DNA of 64,000 bases from an uncultured beta proteobacterium (GTDB taxonomy: Bacteria; Pseudomonadota; Gammaproteobacteria; Burkholderiales; SG8-41). A model generated the notes under the pieces. It saw only the letters and a list, made by a program, of their open reading frames with translations. It made no database searches and was not told the DNA's origin. Location of the stretch: the NCBI GenBank assembly GCA_902825845.1, contig CADECM010000009.1:1-64000 (forward strand), written 5' to 3'. Positions 38,458-46,444 of this stretch are shown one piece after another. Position 1 is the stretch's first letter; the number at the start of each line of letters is the position of its first letter. Made by a program: the position numbers and the translations under genes.

Positions 38458-38475
38458 TTTCCCGGAAACGGGAAA
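38458..38475. promoter_or_regulatory. Perfect 7-bp hairpin with GAAA loop
   Basis: TTTCCCG (38458-38464), GAAA, CGGGAAA (38469-38475). It begins 43 bases after the propeller stop codon and about 140 bases upstream of the sigma-54 promoter at 38614. It could be a short terminator hairpin (no T-run) or an upstream activator site for the sigma-54 regulator; distance fits either. Confidence 0.4.
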
Positions 38476-38613
38476 TCACGGTTCCTTGTTCTGAGAATCC
38501 GCGCCGACAGGAAAATCCGGGCGACCGTGCCGGGATCTCCTATTTCACGCTAATTGGAAGACTTTTGGCTGCAAGCGCAGGTGAAGATGACCCCGGCCGC
38601 CCATGCTTCGCCT

Positions 38614-38629
38614 TGGCACGAATGATGCT
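38614..38629 (+). promoter_or_regulatory. Sigma-54 promoter of the multiheme cytochrome cluster
   Basis: TGGCACGAATGATGCT matches TGGCAC-N5-TTGCW at all positions but one (A for the first T), and TTGGCACG is a full consensus -24 box. GG (38615-38616) to GC (38627-38628) is exactly ten bases. The predicted start near 38640 gives a leader of about 30 bases to the ATG at 38670. This is the strongest promoter match in the window. Confidence 0.78.
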
Positions 38630-38669
38630 GTTGACGGATTAAGCAGTATCAACCAGGGAGTGAGTGACC

Positions 38670-39545
38670 ATGCGCATAACCCGGACAGGAAGTGCTTTCA
38701 GACGTTGCGTCCAGGTAATGGCCTTGCCGGCGATTTTGTTGGTGTCGCTGGCGGCTGGCCAGGCTGCGGCGGCGGGTATCGCGGATACCCGCCACAACCT
38801 CAGCACCAGTAATCCGCGCGCCGGCGAGAACCGTGTTACGGCGGGCACCGAGGACATTTGCGTTTTTTGCCATACACCGCACGGTGCGGACATCACCGCG
38901 CCCGCGCCGTTGTGGAACAAGAATCTCGGCAGTCTTACCGGCTATCAGACTTATGCCAGTCTGAATTCGAGCACCATCGATGGCACGATACTGACGGTGG
39001 GCTCGGTGTCTCTGGCGTGCCTGTCCTGCCACGACGGCACGCAGGCGATGGACAACATAATCAACGCACCGGGATCGGGTCAGTTCGATACCACCGGCGG
39101 CGGCGCCACGGGACGGGCCTATACCTGGGACACGACCACGGGCCGGGTTGACGCCGACGGTAAATTGATCGGGGCCAATAATGCGGCATTGCTTGGAACC
39201 GATCTGCGCAACGATCACCCGATAGGCATTCAGTACTGTGGCGGCGGTCCAAACGCCACCACGCCCGCGGGCGCTTGTCGCGACATTGATTTCGTTGCGC
39301 CCCAAAACGCCACCATCAACACCAACCTCGTGTGGTGGGTCGACACGCCCGGCGGCACCGCGGGCACCCGCCAGCGTACCGACGTCGTGTTGTATACACG
39401 CGATTTTGGCGGCACCAACGGCCCGTCTGTGGAATGCGGCAGCTGTCATGACCCGCATGTGCCGGCTGCGACGCCGACGCAAGTTGCATTCCTGAGAGTG
39501 TCCAATACGGGCAGTGCACTGTGTCTGTCGTGTCATGTGAAATAG
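38670..39545 (+). CDS. Tetraheme cytochrome, doubled-CXXCH type
   Basis: A 291-residue exported protein with a Sec signal (LPAILLVSLAAGQAAA). Four heme sites are present: CVFCHTPHG, CLSCHDGT, CGSCHDPH and CLSCHVK, the last at the extreme C-terminus. The segment ADTRHNLS followed by EDICVFCHTPH is the opening of doubled-CXXCH cytochromes known from Geobacter-like metal reducers, and is repeated in the 11-heme protein at 49483. It is the first gene behind the best sigma-54 promoter and is followed by a strong terminator, so it may be expressed alone at high level. Cell location is periplasmic or surface. Confidence 0.88.
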   Translation: MRITRTGSAFRRCVQVMALPAILLVSLAAGQAAAAGIADTRHNLSTSNPRAGENRVTAGTEDICVFCHTPHGADITAPAPLWNKNLGSLTGYQTYASLNSSTIDGTILTVGSVSLACLSCHDGTQAMDNIINAPGSGQFDTTGGGATGRAYTWDTTTGRVDADGKLIGANNAALLGTDLRNDHPIGIQYCGGGPNATTPAGACRDIDFVAPQNATINTNLVWWVDTPGGTAGTRQRTDVVLYTRDFGGTNGPSVECGSCHDPHVPAATPTQVAFLRVSNTGSALCLSCHVK

Positions 39546-39570
39546 GGGCGGGGGTCACATCTCGTTGATC

Positions 39571-39607
39571 AACGGGCCGGGCCTTAAAGCCCGGCCCGTT
39601 TTGGTTT
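39571..39607 (+). terminator. Rho-independent terminator after the tetraheme cytochrome
   Basis: AACGGGCCGGGC (39571-39582) pairs perfectly with GCCCGGCCCGTT (39589-39600) around CTTAAA, followed by TTGGTTT. A 12-bp stem with a partial T-run lies 26 bases after the stop. It would separate the tetraheme gene from the PPIase gene downstream. Confidence 0.85.
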
Positions 39608-39631
39608 CCACATCGGAAAGTGCGTACGCTG

Positions 39632-40660
39632 ATGACAACTGTTCCAACGCTACTCCTTCGCGTGGCGCTATGTGCCGCCATGGCAGGCCCGATCCGGGCC
39701 GCGGCGCCTGCTGCGCCGACGGCGGCGCATCCGGCACCGGCGGTATTTGCCAGCGTCAATGATGTGGTCATCACCACGCAGGAATATGATGCGGCGGTTG
39801 CACGGGCGATACGTCAAAAGTTCTATCACCGCGATCCGGGCGGCGAAAAACGGGCTGAGTTACAGCGTGAAGTCGCCGACAGCCTTATCGATCACCGGCT
39901 GTTGAGCGCGGAGAGTAAGCGCCGTGGCGTTGTTCCGGATCAGAAAAGCGTTCAAAGCCAGCTCGCGGCCTACGAAGATCGCTACAAGAACAGCGCCCAG
40001 TGGAAAGCCAGGCGCGCGCAGATGCTGCCGCCGCTAAAGGCGGAACTGGAGCAGCGCAGTGTCCTGGAGCGCCTGGAAAAGCAGGTGCGCGTCACATCCG
40101 AGCCGGACGAGAAGCAGCTGCGAGCCTACTACGAAAGCCATCGCGATCTTTTTACCGAGCCGGAGCAGGTGCGGTTGTCGATGATCCTGCTGAAAGTGGA
40201 TCCGTCCTCGCCAAAAATTACCTGGGACAAGGCGCGCGAGGAAGCGCAGGTTCTGCTCAAGCGTTTGAAGGGCGGCATGGCTTTCGCGCAATTGGCGCAA
40301 CTGCAATCCGCCGATGCCAGCGCGCAAAAGGGCGGTGATCTGGGGTATGTGCACCGGGGAATGCTGCCCACCGTTGCACAAGAGGCGATTGACAAGCTGG
40401 CCCCGGGCGCGCTTTCCGATGCGGTAACCCTGTTGGAAGGTGTTGCGGTGTTTCGTCTGGAAGATCGCAAGGCTGCGCAGCTTCGCCAATTCGATGACGT
40501 TCGGCAGCGCGTTGCCGATTTGTGGCGTCGCGAGCAAAGCGACCGGCACTGGAAGGAATTCATTGCGGGCTTGCGCAAGTCAGCCGTGATCAAGATCGAC
40601 TACACGCGTTATCCCGCGCTGGTGGCGGCAACGCCCGCTCAGGTGAAAGCCGCGCGCTAA
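39632..40660 (+). CDS. Parvulin-type periplasmic peptidyl-prolyl isomerase
   Basis: A 342-residue SurA/PpiC-like chaperone with a signal peptide (LLRVALCAAMAGPIRAA). The N-domain is a helical chaperone part (about residues 40-165, with EYDAAVARAIRQKFY); the parvulin domain runs from about 175 to 275 with VRLSMILLKVD, FAQLAQLQSADASAQKGGDLGYVHRG and FRLEDRK. It lies 43 bases before the beta-barrel gene, so it is a good candidate for a dedicated folding factor of that protein or of the multiheme cytochromes. The start is uncertain: ATG 39632 is used, with GTG 39620 as alternative. Confidence 0.88.
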   Translation: MTTVPTLLLRVALCAAMAGPIRAAAPAAPTAAHPAPAVFASVNDVVITTQEYDAAVARAIRQKFYHRDPGGEKRAELQREVADSLIDHRLLSAESKRRGVVPDQKSVQSQLAAYEDRYKNSAQWKARRAQMLPPLKAELEQRSVLERLEKQVRVTSEPDEKQLRAYYESHRDLFTEPEQVRLSMILLKVDPSSPKITWDKAREEAQVLLKRLKGGMAFAQLAQLQSADASAQKGGDLGYVHRGMLPTVAQEAIDKLAPGALSDAVTLLEGVAVFRLEDRKAAQLRQFDDVRQRVADLWRREQSDRHWKEFIAGLRKSAVIKIDYTRYPALVAATPAQVKAAR

Positions 40661-40703
40661 CCCGGAAGTTCATTGATTGCCGAGGCCGGCTGCGAGGAGT
40701 CGA

Positions 40704-42578
40704 GTGCGTGTGCGCAAAGGGCGCGTCGGATGGTTGGGGATGCTGGGCGCAAGTGTATTGCTGCGTGCCGGAGCCGCCCGCCCGGCCGAACCGGTAACAT
40801 CGCCGGTTGCCGGCGCACAGGCTGCTGCAGCGGATGACAGCATTTTCGCACTGGGCCTGGTGGACTGGCGGCTGGCGCCGATACGGTGGGCCGGCAATGT
40901 CGGCGCGGGCTTGCGGTTCAGCGGCGGGACCAATCAGCCACGGCGCATTCAGGACCTTGAAACGGTCAATCTGCAAGGACGCAGCTACATCTGGCAACCC
41001 TGGTTTGCACAGGTTTCGGCAGGCCTGGGGATGGTCGCATCGGTAAACCGCTACAACCGCAGCCTGGTAGACAGCAGCGCCGGCGCCGACAAGACGCGCA
41101 GTTCATCGACCACCGCAACCGGCAATATCGGACTGTCGCTGTTTCCGGTGAGCCGGTTTCCGCTTCAGGTGAGCTACGATGTCACCGACAGCCGCGCCAG
41201 CGGTGAGCTGATCGGCAGTGATTTTGCCAGCCGCCGTCTGAGCGTGCGTCAAAATTATCGCCCGCCATCCGGCAACACCAGCTATGTGCTGAGCTACGAC
41301 CGCAGCAGGCTGGACTCCACCACGTTCGGCAGGGACACGCTGAATGCGCTCACGGCAGGCGTGAGCCATGCGTGGAACGCGCAGAATATCGATGTCACCG
41401 CCAGCCGCACCCGGAATGATCGCGGCAACACGGGCGAGAGCGCGGTGCTGGGCCGCATCAATGCGCGCCACAACTATCGTCCGCAGGGCACGCTGTCCAT
41501 CGATACGCAGGCCAGTTACAGCGACTCCGATCTGCATCTGTTGAACAGCGGCATTTCGCCGGGCACGCAGTCGCGATTCCTGCAACTGAACACGGTGGGC
41601 ACCTGGCGGCCGGAGGCCGGGCATCCGCTCAACGTGATCGGCAGCGCGCGCCTGTTTCGAAGCGAGTTTTCGAGCGGTGGTTCGAATACCAATTCCAATT
41701 CACTGTCGGCCAACCTTGCCGCCAACTATCGCTGGACACCGAACACGACCCTCTATGGCAGTGTGGGGCTTACGCAGATCCAAAATGACATCGAAAGCAG
41801 GATGCTTTCCAATCAGGCAGCGGGGATTACCTACACACCGAACGCGATTGATATTGGCGCCTACAAGTACACCTGGAATGCCGGCGCCAACCTTGCCAAT
41901 CAGAGCGGCGGCGTCGACGGCGCGCAAAGCAATCTGGGCGGCAATGTCGGGCATACGCTGTTGCGGTCGATTCCGCTTAATCGTGCCTATGCCGCGAGTG
42001 TCAGCGTAGGGCAATCCTATACGCTCAATGAAGACAGCCTCAGAGGTCTGTCGCAAACCGTGGTTCACAACGCCACGGCGTCACTGCGCGGTGCGCCGAC
42101 ACCCGACGCCAACGCCTATATCAGTCTCACCGCGGCCGATGCACGGACCTATGGCGTAAACGAAAATTCCTTTCAAATCATAAACTTGCAATCGAGTGCA
42201 CAAATGCAACTGAGCCGTTATGCGTTTGCCTCGGCAAACCTGACGTTGCAGGGCACGCGCCAGGCGTCGCCCGCGCGGCCGGCAAACGGGTTCACCTTCA
42301 GCACCAGTGGCAATCTGAACTACAGCCATACCCGCGCTTTGGGCGTACCGCAGTTGCGCTATTCGTTGATCTACGCCGCCAACCAGACGCAGTATGCGTC
42401 GCGGCTGCAGGGCGATATCGAGGCGCCGCGGGATCAGGTCAGCCATTCTCTTGAGCAGCGTTTCGACTACCGCCTGGGGCGCATCGAAATGCGGCTGAGC
42501 GGACGCATCGCGCGCACCGAGGGCCGCGATGATTGGCTGCTGTACTTCAGCATCAATCGCCGTTTTGGGGATTTTTGA
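40704..42578 (+). CDS. Outer-membrane beta-barrel protein (candidate conduit porin)
   Basis: A 624-residue exported protein. After a short signal (LGMLGASVLLRAGAARPAEP) the chain consists of alternating polar/aromatic strands such as GLRFSGGTNQ, YDVTDSRASG and LSYDRSRLD, repeated to the end, and finishes with Phe (INRRFGDF), the usual barrel C-terminus. I see no cysteine, so the N-terminal CXXC of MtrB/PioB-type porins is missing. The size would suit a barrel of more than 20 strands that could house a cytochrome. GAGGAG four bases before GTG 40704 sets the start. Multiheme cytochromes follow directly. Confidence 0.8.
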   Translation: MRVRKGRVGWLGMLGASVLLRAGAARPAEPVTSPVAGAQAAAADDSIFALGLVDWRLAPIRWAGNVGAGLRFSGGTNQPRRIQDLETVNLQGRSYIWQPWFAQVSAGLGMVASVNRYNRSLVDSSAGADKTRSSSTTATGNIGLSLFPVSRFPLQVSYDVTDSRASGELIGSDFASRRLSVRQNYRPPSGNTSYVLSYDRSRLDSTTFGRDTLNALTAGVSHAWNAQNIDVTASRTRNDRGNTGESAVLGRINARHNYRPQGTLSIDTQASYSDSDLHLLNSGISPGTQSRFLQLNTVGTWRPEAGHPLNVIGSARLFRSEFSSGGSNTNSNSLSANLAANYRWTPNTTLYGSVGLTQIQNDIESRMLSNQAAGITYTPNAIDIGAYKYTWNAGANLANQSGGVDGAQSNLGGNVGHTLLRSIPLNRAYAASVSVGQSYTLNEDSLRGLSQTVVHNATASLRGAPTPDANAYISLTAADARTYGVNENSFQIINLQSSAQMQLSRYAFASANLTLQGTRQASPARPANGFTFSTSGNLNYSHTRALGVPQLRYSLIYAANQTQYASRLQGDIEAPRDQVSHSLEQRFDYRLGRIEMRLSGRIARTEGRDDWLLYFSINRRFGDF

Positions 42579-42586
42579 AGATGGGC

Positions 42587-42602
42587 TGGAACGATCCTTG
42601 CT
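42587..42602 (+). promoter_or_regulatory. Weak sigma-54-like sequence before the triheme gene
   Basis: TGGAACGATCCTTGCT has one mismatch to TGGCAC-N5-TTGCW with correct spacing, but its predicted start (about 42613) lies two bases from the ATG at 42615 and would exclude the AGAGG ribosome site. It could only serve a leaderless or internal start, so I rate it low. Confidence 0.25.
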
Positions 42603-42614
42603 AGAGGTATCGGC

Positions 42615-43082
42615 ATGACACCGAACATCATGCGAAAAATCCCCCTTGTTATTGGCGCCGCGGCGCTGCTCGCGACGCTGGGCCTGTTCGGCGCGGCGCC
42701 GGACGTGCAGGCGGAATACGGCGACGTGGTTCTCAATAACTATTCTGACAAGGCCGGGATGCGTCCGGTGGTGTTTCCGCACTGGTTTCATCGCGTGCGC
42801 TATCGCTGCAAAGCGTGCCATGCCGACCTCGGCATCGCGTTCAAGGCCGGCGGTAACGACATCAACATGGTGAAGGTTATCGACGGACAGTATTGTGGCG
42901 CCTGTCACAACGGCAAAGTGGCGTGGAGCGTGGAGAATTGCGACTTGTGCCATTCGGGAAAACCCGGCACGCCGACGCAGACGCACGGGAGCACGATCAA
43001 TCTGTTGGCGGCGCCGGGAACGTCAGCGCCCGCGCCCGCCGGCGCCGCTGTCGCGCCACCCGCCGCGGCCAAGAAGAAATAG
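42615..43082 (+). CDS. Triheme cytochrome, c7/c3-like
   Basis: A 155-residue exported protein with a Sec signal (LVIGAAALLATLGLFGAAPDVQA). The mature domain has AEYGDVVLNNYSDKAGMRPVVFPHWFHRVRYRC and three heme sites CKACH, CGACH and CDLCH. Extra His residues before the first site (FPHWFHR) are likely distal ligands, as in bis-His c7/c3 cytochromes. A Pro/Ala-rich tail ends in KKK. It is a close paralogue of the protein at 47025 (the EYGDVVLN...PVVFPHWFHRVR core is shared). AGAGG eight bases upstream supports the ATG. Probable periplasmic electron shuttle. Confidence 0.88.
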   Translation: MTPNIMRKIPLVIGAAALLATLGLFGAAPDVQAEYGDVVLNNYSDKAGMRPVVFPHWFHRVRYRCKACHADLGIAFKAGGNDINMVKVIDGQYCGACHNGKVAWSVENCDLCHSGKPGTPTQTHGSTINLLAAPGTSAPAPAGAAVAPPAAAKKK

Positions 43083-43089
43083 GTTTGCC

Positions 43090-44649
43090 ATGGGCCGCAA
43101 TATCCTGCTCTTCAGTCTGGCGCTGGTCATCTCATGCGGTGTGCAAGCGCAGGATGCGCTGCGTGGCAAAGCGGTCTACGACGTGCAGTGCGCGCCCTGC
43201 CACGCCACGGGTCTGCTGGGGTCGCCACGCACCGGTGATGCGGCGGCATGGGCGAAGCGCACGGCAGCGGGCATCAATGCCGTCTATGCCAATGCGATCA
43301 AGGGCAAGGGCAGCATGCCCGCGCGCGGCGGCGACGCGCGGCTCACCGATGCGCAAATCATTGCGGCGATCAACTATATGCTCAAGGCGTCGCCTGGTGT
43401 GGCGTCCGACAAAGGTGAGCCCGCGAACGCCAAGGGTGTAGCGGTGGCAGCGACGGACAGCGGTAAGGGCAGGACTGTCTATCAGAGCGCTTGCGCAGCC
43501 TGCCACGCGACGGGCGCGGCCGGTGCCCCGAAACTCGGTGATGGCGCTGCGTGGGCGCCGCGCGTGGGCGCCGGTGCCGCCGCGTTGCAGGCCAGCGCGC
43601 TCAAAGGCAAGGGTGCGATGCCGCCCAAGGGCGGCAACATGGCCTTGCCGGACGCGGACGTGCGTGCCGCCGTCGGTTTCATGCTGGCGCAGGTAGGCCC
43701 CGGCGCGGCTGCGCCAGCGGCGGCACCCGCAACGCCCGCCGTTGCGGCGCCCGCGCAAACAACAGCAGACGCCGGCAAAGGACGCACGGTTTACCAATCC
43801 GCTTGCGCGGCATGCCATTCCACCGGTGTGGCGGGCGCGCCGAAACTGGGTGATGGCGCCGCATGGACGCCGCGCATCAACGCGGGCATGGCTGCGCTAC
43901 AGACCAACGCACTCAAAGGTAAGGGTGCGATGCCTCCCAAGGGTGGCAACGCCTCCCTTGCCGACGCCGATGTGCGCGCGGCGGTGGCATACATTGTGGC
44001 GCAGACGCGCGGCGTGGCGGCCACGCCCGCCGTGGCAGCGGCAGGCACGCCGCCGGTCATGACAGCACCAACCGCGCCCGCGCCCAATACACCGCCCGTG
44101 CTCGCCGTGGCGCCGCCGCCGCAAGTGCAAGCCGCCAACGATCCCAACGCCTTCAACCGTCTGCTGGCGCCGCCCAGCAAGCGCAATGCCGCGCCGGCCA
44201 ACGATGGCATTCATGACGCTTCGAGTCCGGGGACGATGCTGTTGCAGGCGCCGCTGGCCTCGTTTACCACGCTCGCGCGCAGCACCACCGGCAACTACGT
44301 CGACTGGGTCGCGGCAATTGGCAAAAAGCAAATCCAGCCGCGCTGGGACGCGCGCGACGCCAAGGCAGAGCCAACGGTGATGGACTTGACTATCGTGCGC
44401 GAGGTCAAGGGCACCATGCCCGACGTGGTGTTTCCGCACAAGCAGCATACCGAGTGGCTCGACTGTTCCAACTGCCATCCCGCGATCTTCGTCCCGCAAA
44501 AGGGCGCCAATCAGATCAGCATGGCGGCGATCATGCTCGGCCAGAAATGCGGCGTGTGCCACGGCAAGGTGGCGTTTCCGGTTTCCGAGTGCCGCTTGTG
44601 CCACTCGCGCGCGAAGCCGGCGCAGGCAGCGAGAGAGGGCAAACGATGA
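43090..44649 (+). CDS. Hexaheme fusion cytochrome (three c5 domains plus triheme c7-like module)
   Basis: A 519-residue exported protein. After a signal (ILLFSLALVISCGVQAQ) come three tandem c5-type domains with CAPCHATG, CAACHATG and CAACHSTG, each followed by a GKGAMPPKGGN-like Met loop, joined by Ala/Pro linkers. A fourth part (from about residue 375) is a bis-His triheme module with FPHKQHTEWLDCSNCH, CGVCH and CRLCH. This module is paralogous to the whole protein at 46441 (DGIHD, WLDCSNCH, CGVCHG, VAFP). The fusion of Met/His monoheme domains with a triheme module in one chain is unusual. The ATG at 43090 is eight bases after the upstream stop. Confidence 0.88.
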   Translation: MGRNILLFSLALVISCGVQAQDALRGKAVYDVQCAPCHATGLLGSPRTGDAAAWAKRTAAGINAVYANAIKGKGSMPARGGDARLTDAQIIAAINYMLKASPGVASDKGEPANAKGVAVAATDSGKGRTVYQSACAACHATGAAGAPKLGDGAAWAPRVGAGAAALQASALKGKGAMPPKGGNMALPDADVRAAVGFMLAQVGPGAAAPAAAPATPAVAAPAQTTADAGKGRTVYQSACAACHSTGVAGAPKLGDGAAWTPRINAGMAALQTNALKGKGAMPPKGGNASLADADVRAAVAYIVAQTRGVAATPAVAAAGTPPVMTAPTAPAPNTPPVLAVAPPPQVQAANDPNAFNRLLAPPSKRNAAPANDGIHDASSPGTMLLQAPLASFTTLARSTTGNYVDWVAAIGKKQIQPRWDARDAKAEPTVMDLTIVREVKGTMPDVVFPHKQHTEWLDCSNCHPAIFVPQKGANQISMAAIMLGQKCGVCHGKVAFPVSECRLCHSRAKPAQAAREGKR

Positions 44650-45572
44650 AATCCGTCATCACCTGGTTGGGAGCGGCGCTGTGCGCGTGTCTGCTGAACG
44701 GCGAATGGGCGCTGGCCGCGGACGCGCGGGTGCCAGCGTCCAGCGTCGACATCAGCAAATCGCTGGTCGTGCAAAAGGAAGCCCTGGTCAAGCTCTTGTT
44801 GGCGGATTCACCCGCGGTGAAGCGTGTCGAAGGCAGCGATAACGTGGAGGCGAAGAAAAATTTTACGGCAGCACGGGATGCCTATCAGAAGGCATTGGCG
44901 GCGCTCAAGGTCAACGACTTGCGCAACGCCGACAAACAGCTCAATGACGCAACCTGGATGATCGGCAAGGCGCGCCAGTTGGTGCCGGACCCGATCAGGA
45001 ACAATATCGAACACCGGGTGCGCTATGCGCAGATGGTCGCGTCGGTCGAGTCGCTGAAAGCCACGTACCAGCGGCATTTGCAGCGCGGCCGCATAGCGCC
45101 CGCCGGCGATGCGCACATGATCAATGCGGGGCAGCTGATCGACAGCGCAAAGCGCGAGGCGAACGCCGAGTACCTGGAGCAAGCCAACCGCACCCTGGGC
45201 GCGGCTGAACGGCTGCTGATGACCCATATCGGGCGCGTGCTGGGCACACGCACCATCGAGTATGCGCAACGCTTTGAATCGCTGTCCGACGAGTACGCTT
45301 TTGAGCTCGACCGCAATCGCAGCTACACGGAATTGATTCCGATCGCGCTGGCCGAATTCAAACCGGACAGTGAAGCCATACGGCAGGTGAACTACTTCGT
45401 CGAAACCAACCGCCAGATGCGCGAGCAGGCGCAGCAACTCGCCGCGGCAAGAAAGTTCCGGGACGCACTGGCGGCGATTCGAGGTGGTACCGGCTACCTG
45501 CAAAGCGCGTTGCGTGCCGCGGGTTTACAGGTTCCGTCAGAGACCAAAATCGAATCGGCGGGGCGGCAATGA
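44646..45572 (+). CDS. Exported helical protein of unknown family, paralogue A
   Basis: A 308-residue protein with a Sec signal (WLGAALCACLLNGEWALA). The mature part is predicted all-helical with no cysteine outside the signal, no heme site and no recognisable domain. It has FTAARDAYQKALAALKVNDLRNADKQLNDATWMIGKAR, a TPR-like helical hairpin pattern. The C-terminal half, starting YAFELDRNRSYTELIPIALAEFKPD and ending LRAAGLQVP, matches that of the following gene (YRYEIDRNDTHRMLIRVLLDGKPD ... IRGAGVYIP). Overlap with the hexaheme gene is four bases (ATGA). A scaffold or heme-protein partner role is only a guess. Confidence 0.75.
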   Translation: MKSVITWLGAALCACLLNGEWALAADARVPASSVDISKSLVVQKEALVKLLLADSPAVKRVEGSDNVEAKKNFTAARDAYQKALAALKVNDLRNADKQLNDATWMIGKARQLVPDPIRNNIEHRVRYAQMVASVESLKATYQRHLQRGRIAPAGDAHMINAGQLIDSAKREANAEYLEQANRTLGAAERLLMTHIGRVLGTRTIEYAQRFESLSDEYAFELDRNRSYTELIPIALAEFKPDSEAIRQVNYFVETNRQMREQAQQLAAARKFRDALAAIRGGTGYLQSALRAAGLQVPSETKIESAGRQ

Positions 45573-46444
45573 AACGGGTGTTCCGCCTGCTCGCCGTTTT
45601 TTGTCTGAGTGGGTTGTGGGTGCCGCTGCCGGCGACGGCGCAGCAGGGCGCGGCGGACACGCAGATTGACCGCGTGCGGCTGGAGCAGCGTCTCGCGGCG
45701 GTGGAAACCCTGATCGAGCGTTCATCGGGTGCGCGGCAGATCGAGGAAGGCGGGGGTGCGCCCGCGCGCGAAAAACGCGCACGGGCGCGTGACATCTACC
45801 GCCAGGCGCGCGCGGCCTACGACGGCGGGCAACTGGCGCTGGCGTCGCAGTTGCTGCCGCGGGCCAGCATGGAAATGTTTGAAGCGGTGCGCCTGGCATC
45901 GCCTGAACAAGTCACCGGTCCCAAAGCGAGTGCGGACTTCAACGCGCGGCTGGAAACCGTCAACGCGCTGCTCGCCGCGTTTCGCCGCGTGGCCGCGGAA
46001 AAAGGCGGCGCCCCGGGCACGGCGGAAACCGGCCGTGACATCGAGGGCCGCATCGCCGAAGCGCAGCGTCTGGCGCAAGCCGGCAACCTGGCAGCCGGAC
46101 GCGCCGAGCTGGATCGCGCCTACCTGCTGACCAAGGCGGCGGTGAGTACGCTGCGCGGCGGCGACACGCTGGTGCGTTCGCTGGAATTTGCGAACAAGGA
46201 AGAGGAATACCGCTATGAAATCGACCGCAACGATACACACCGGATGCTGATCAGGGTGTTGCTCGACGGCAAGCCGGACAATGCGCAAACCCGCGGCTTT
46301 GTCGGCCGTGCCGCGCAATTGCGGGCGCAAGCGGAAGGCGTGGCCGCGCGCCGGGATCACGCCGGCGCCATTGAGTTGCTCGAGGAATCGACGCGCGAAC
46401 TGGTGCGCGCGATCCGCGGCGCGGGCGTCTACATACCCGGATGA
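45569..46444 (+). CDS. Exported helical protein of unknown family, paralogue B
   Basis: A 291-residue exported protein (signal FRLLAVFCLSGLWVPLPATA). It is helical, Ala/Arg/Glu-rich, with ARDIYRQARAAYDGGQLALASQLLPRASMEMFEA in the first half. The second half is paralogous to protein A: EIDRN, LDGKPDN, ARRDHAGAIELLEESTRELVRAIRGAGVYIPG. No cofactor motif and no cysteine after the signal. It overlaps paralogue A and the next triheme cytochrome gene by four bases each (ATGA), so all are translated as one coupled series. Two different members of the same unknown family side by side suggest a heterodimer; this is inference. Confidence 0.75.
   Translation: MKRVFRLLAVFCLSGLWVPLPATAQQGAADTQIDRVRLEQRLAAVETLIERSSGARQIEEGGGAPAREKRARARDIYRQARAAYDGGQLALASQLLPRASMEMFEAVRLASPEQVTGPKASADFNARLETVNALLAAFRRVAAEKGGAPGTAETGRDIEGRIAEAQRLAQAGNLAAGRAELDRAYLLTKAAVSTLRGGDTLVRSLEFANKEEEYRYEIDRNDTHRMLIRVLLDGKPDNAQTRGFVGRAAQLRAQAEGVAARRDHAGAIELLEESTRELVRAIRGAGVYIPG

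Noticed and set aside
38416..38669. GEMM-type riboswitch ahead of the cytochrome genes, as in Geobacter
   Set aside because: I looked for the conserved GEMM strings and receptor loop and did not find them; the leader after the sigma-54 start is too short.
42587..42602. Fourth sigma-54 promoter
   Set aside because: The sequence match is good, but the predicted start would remove the ribosome site of the triheme gene; kept only as a low-confidence feature.
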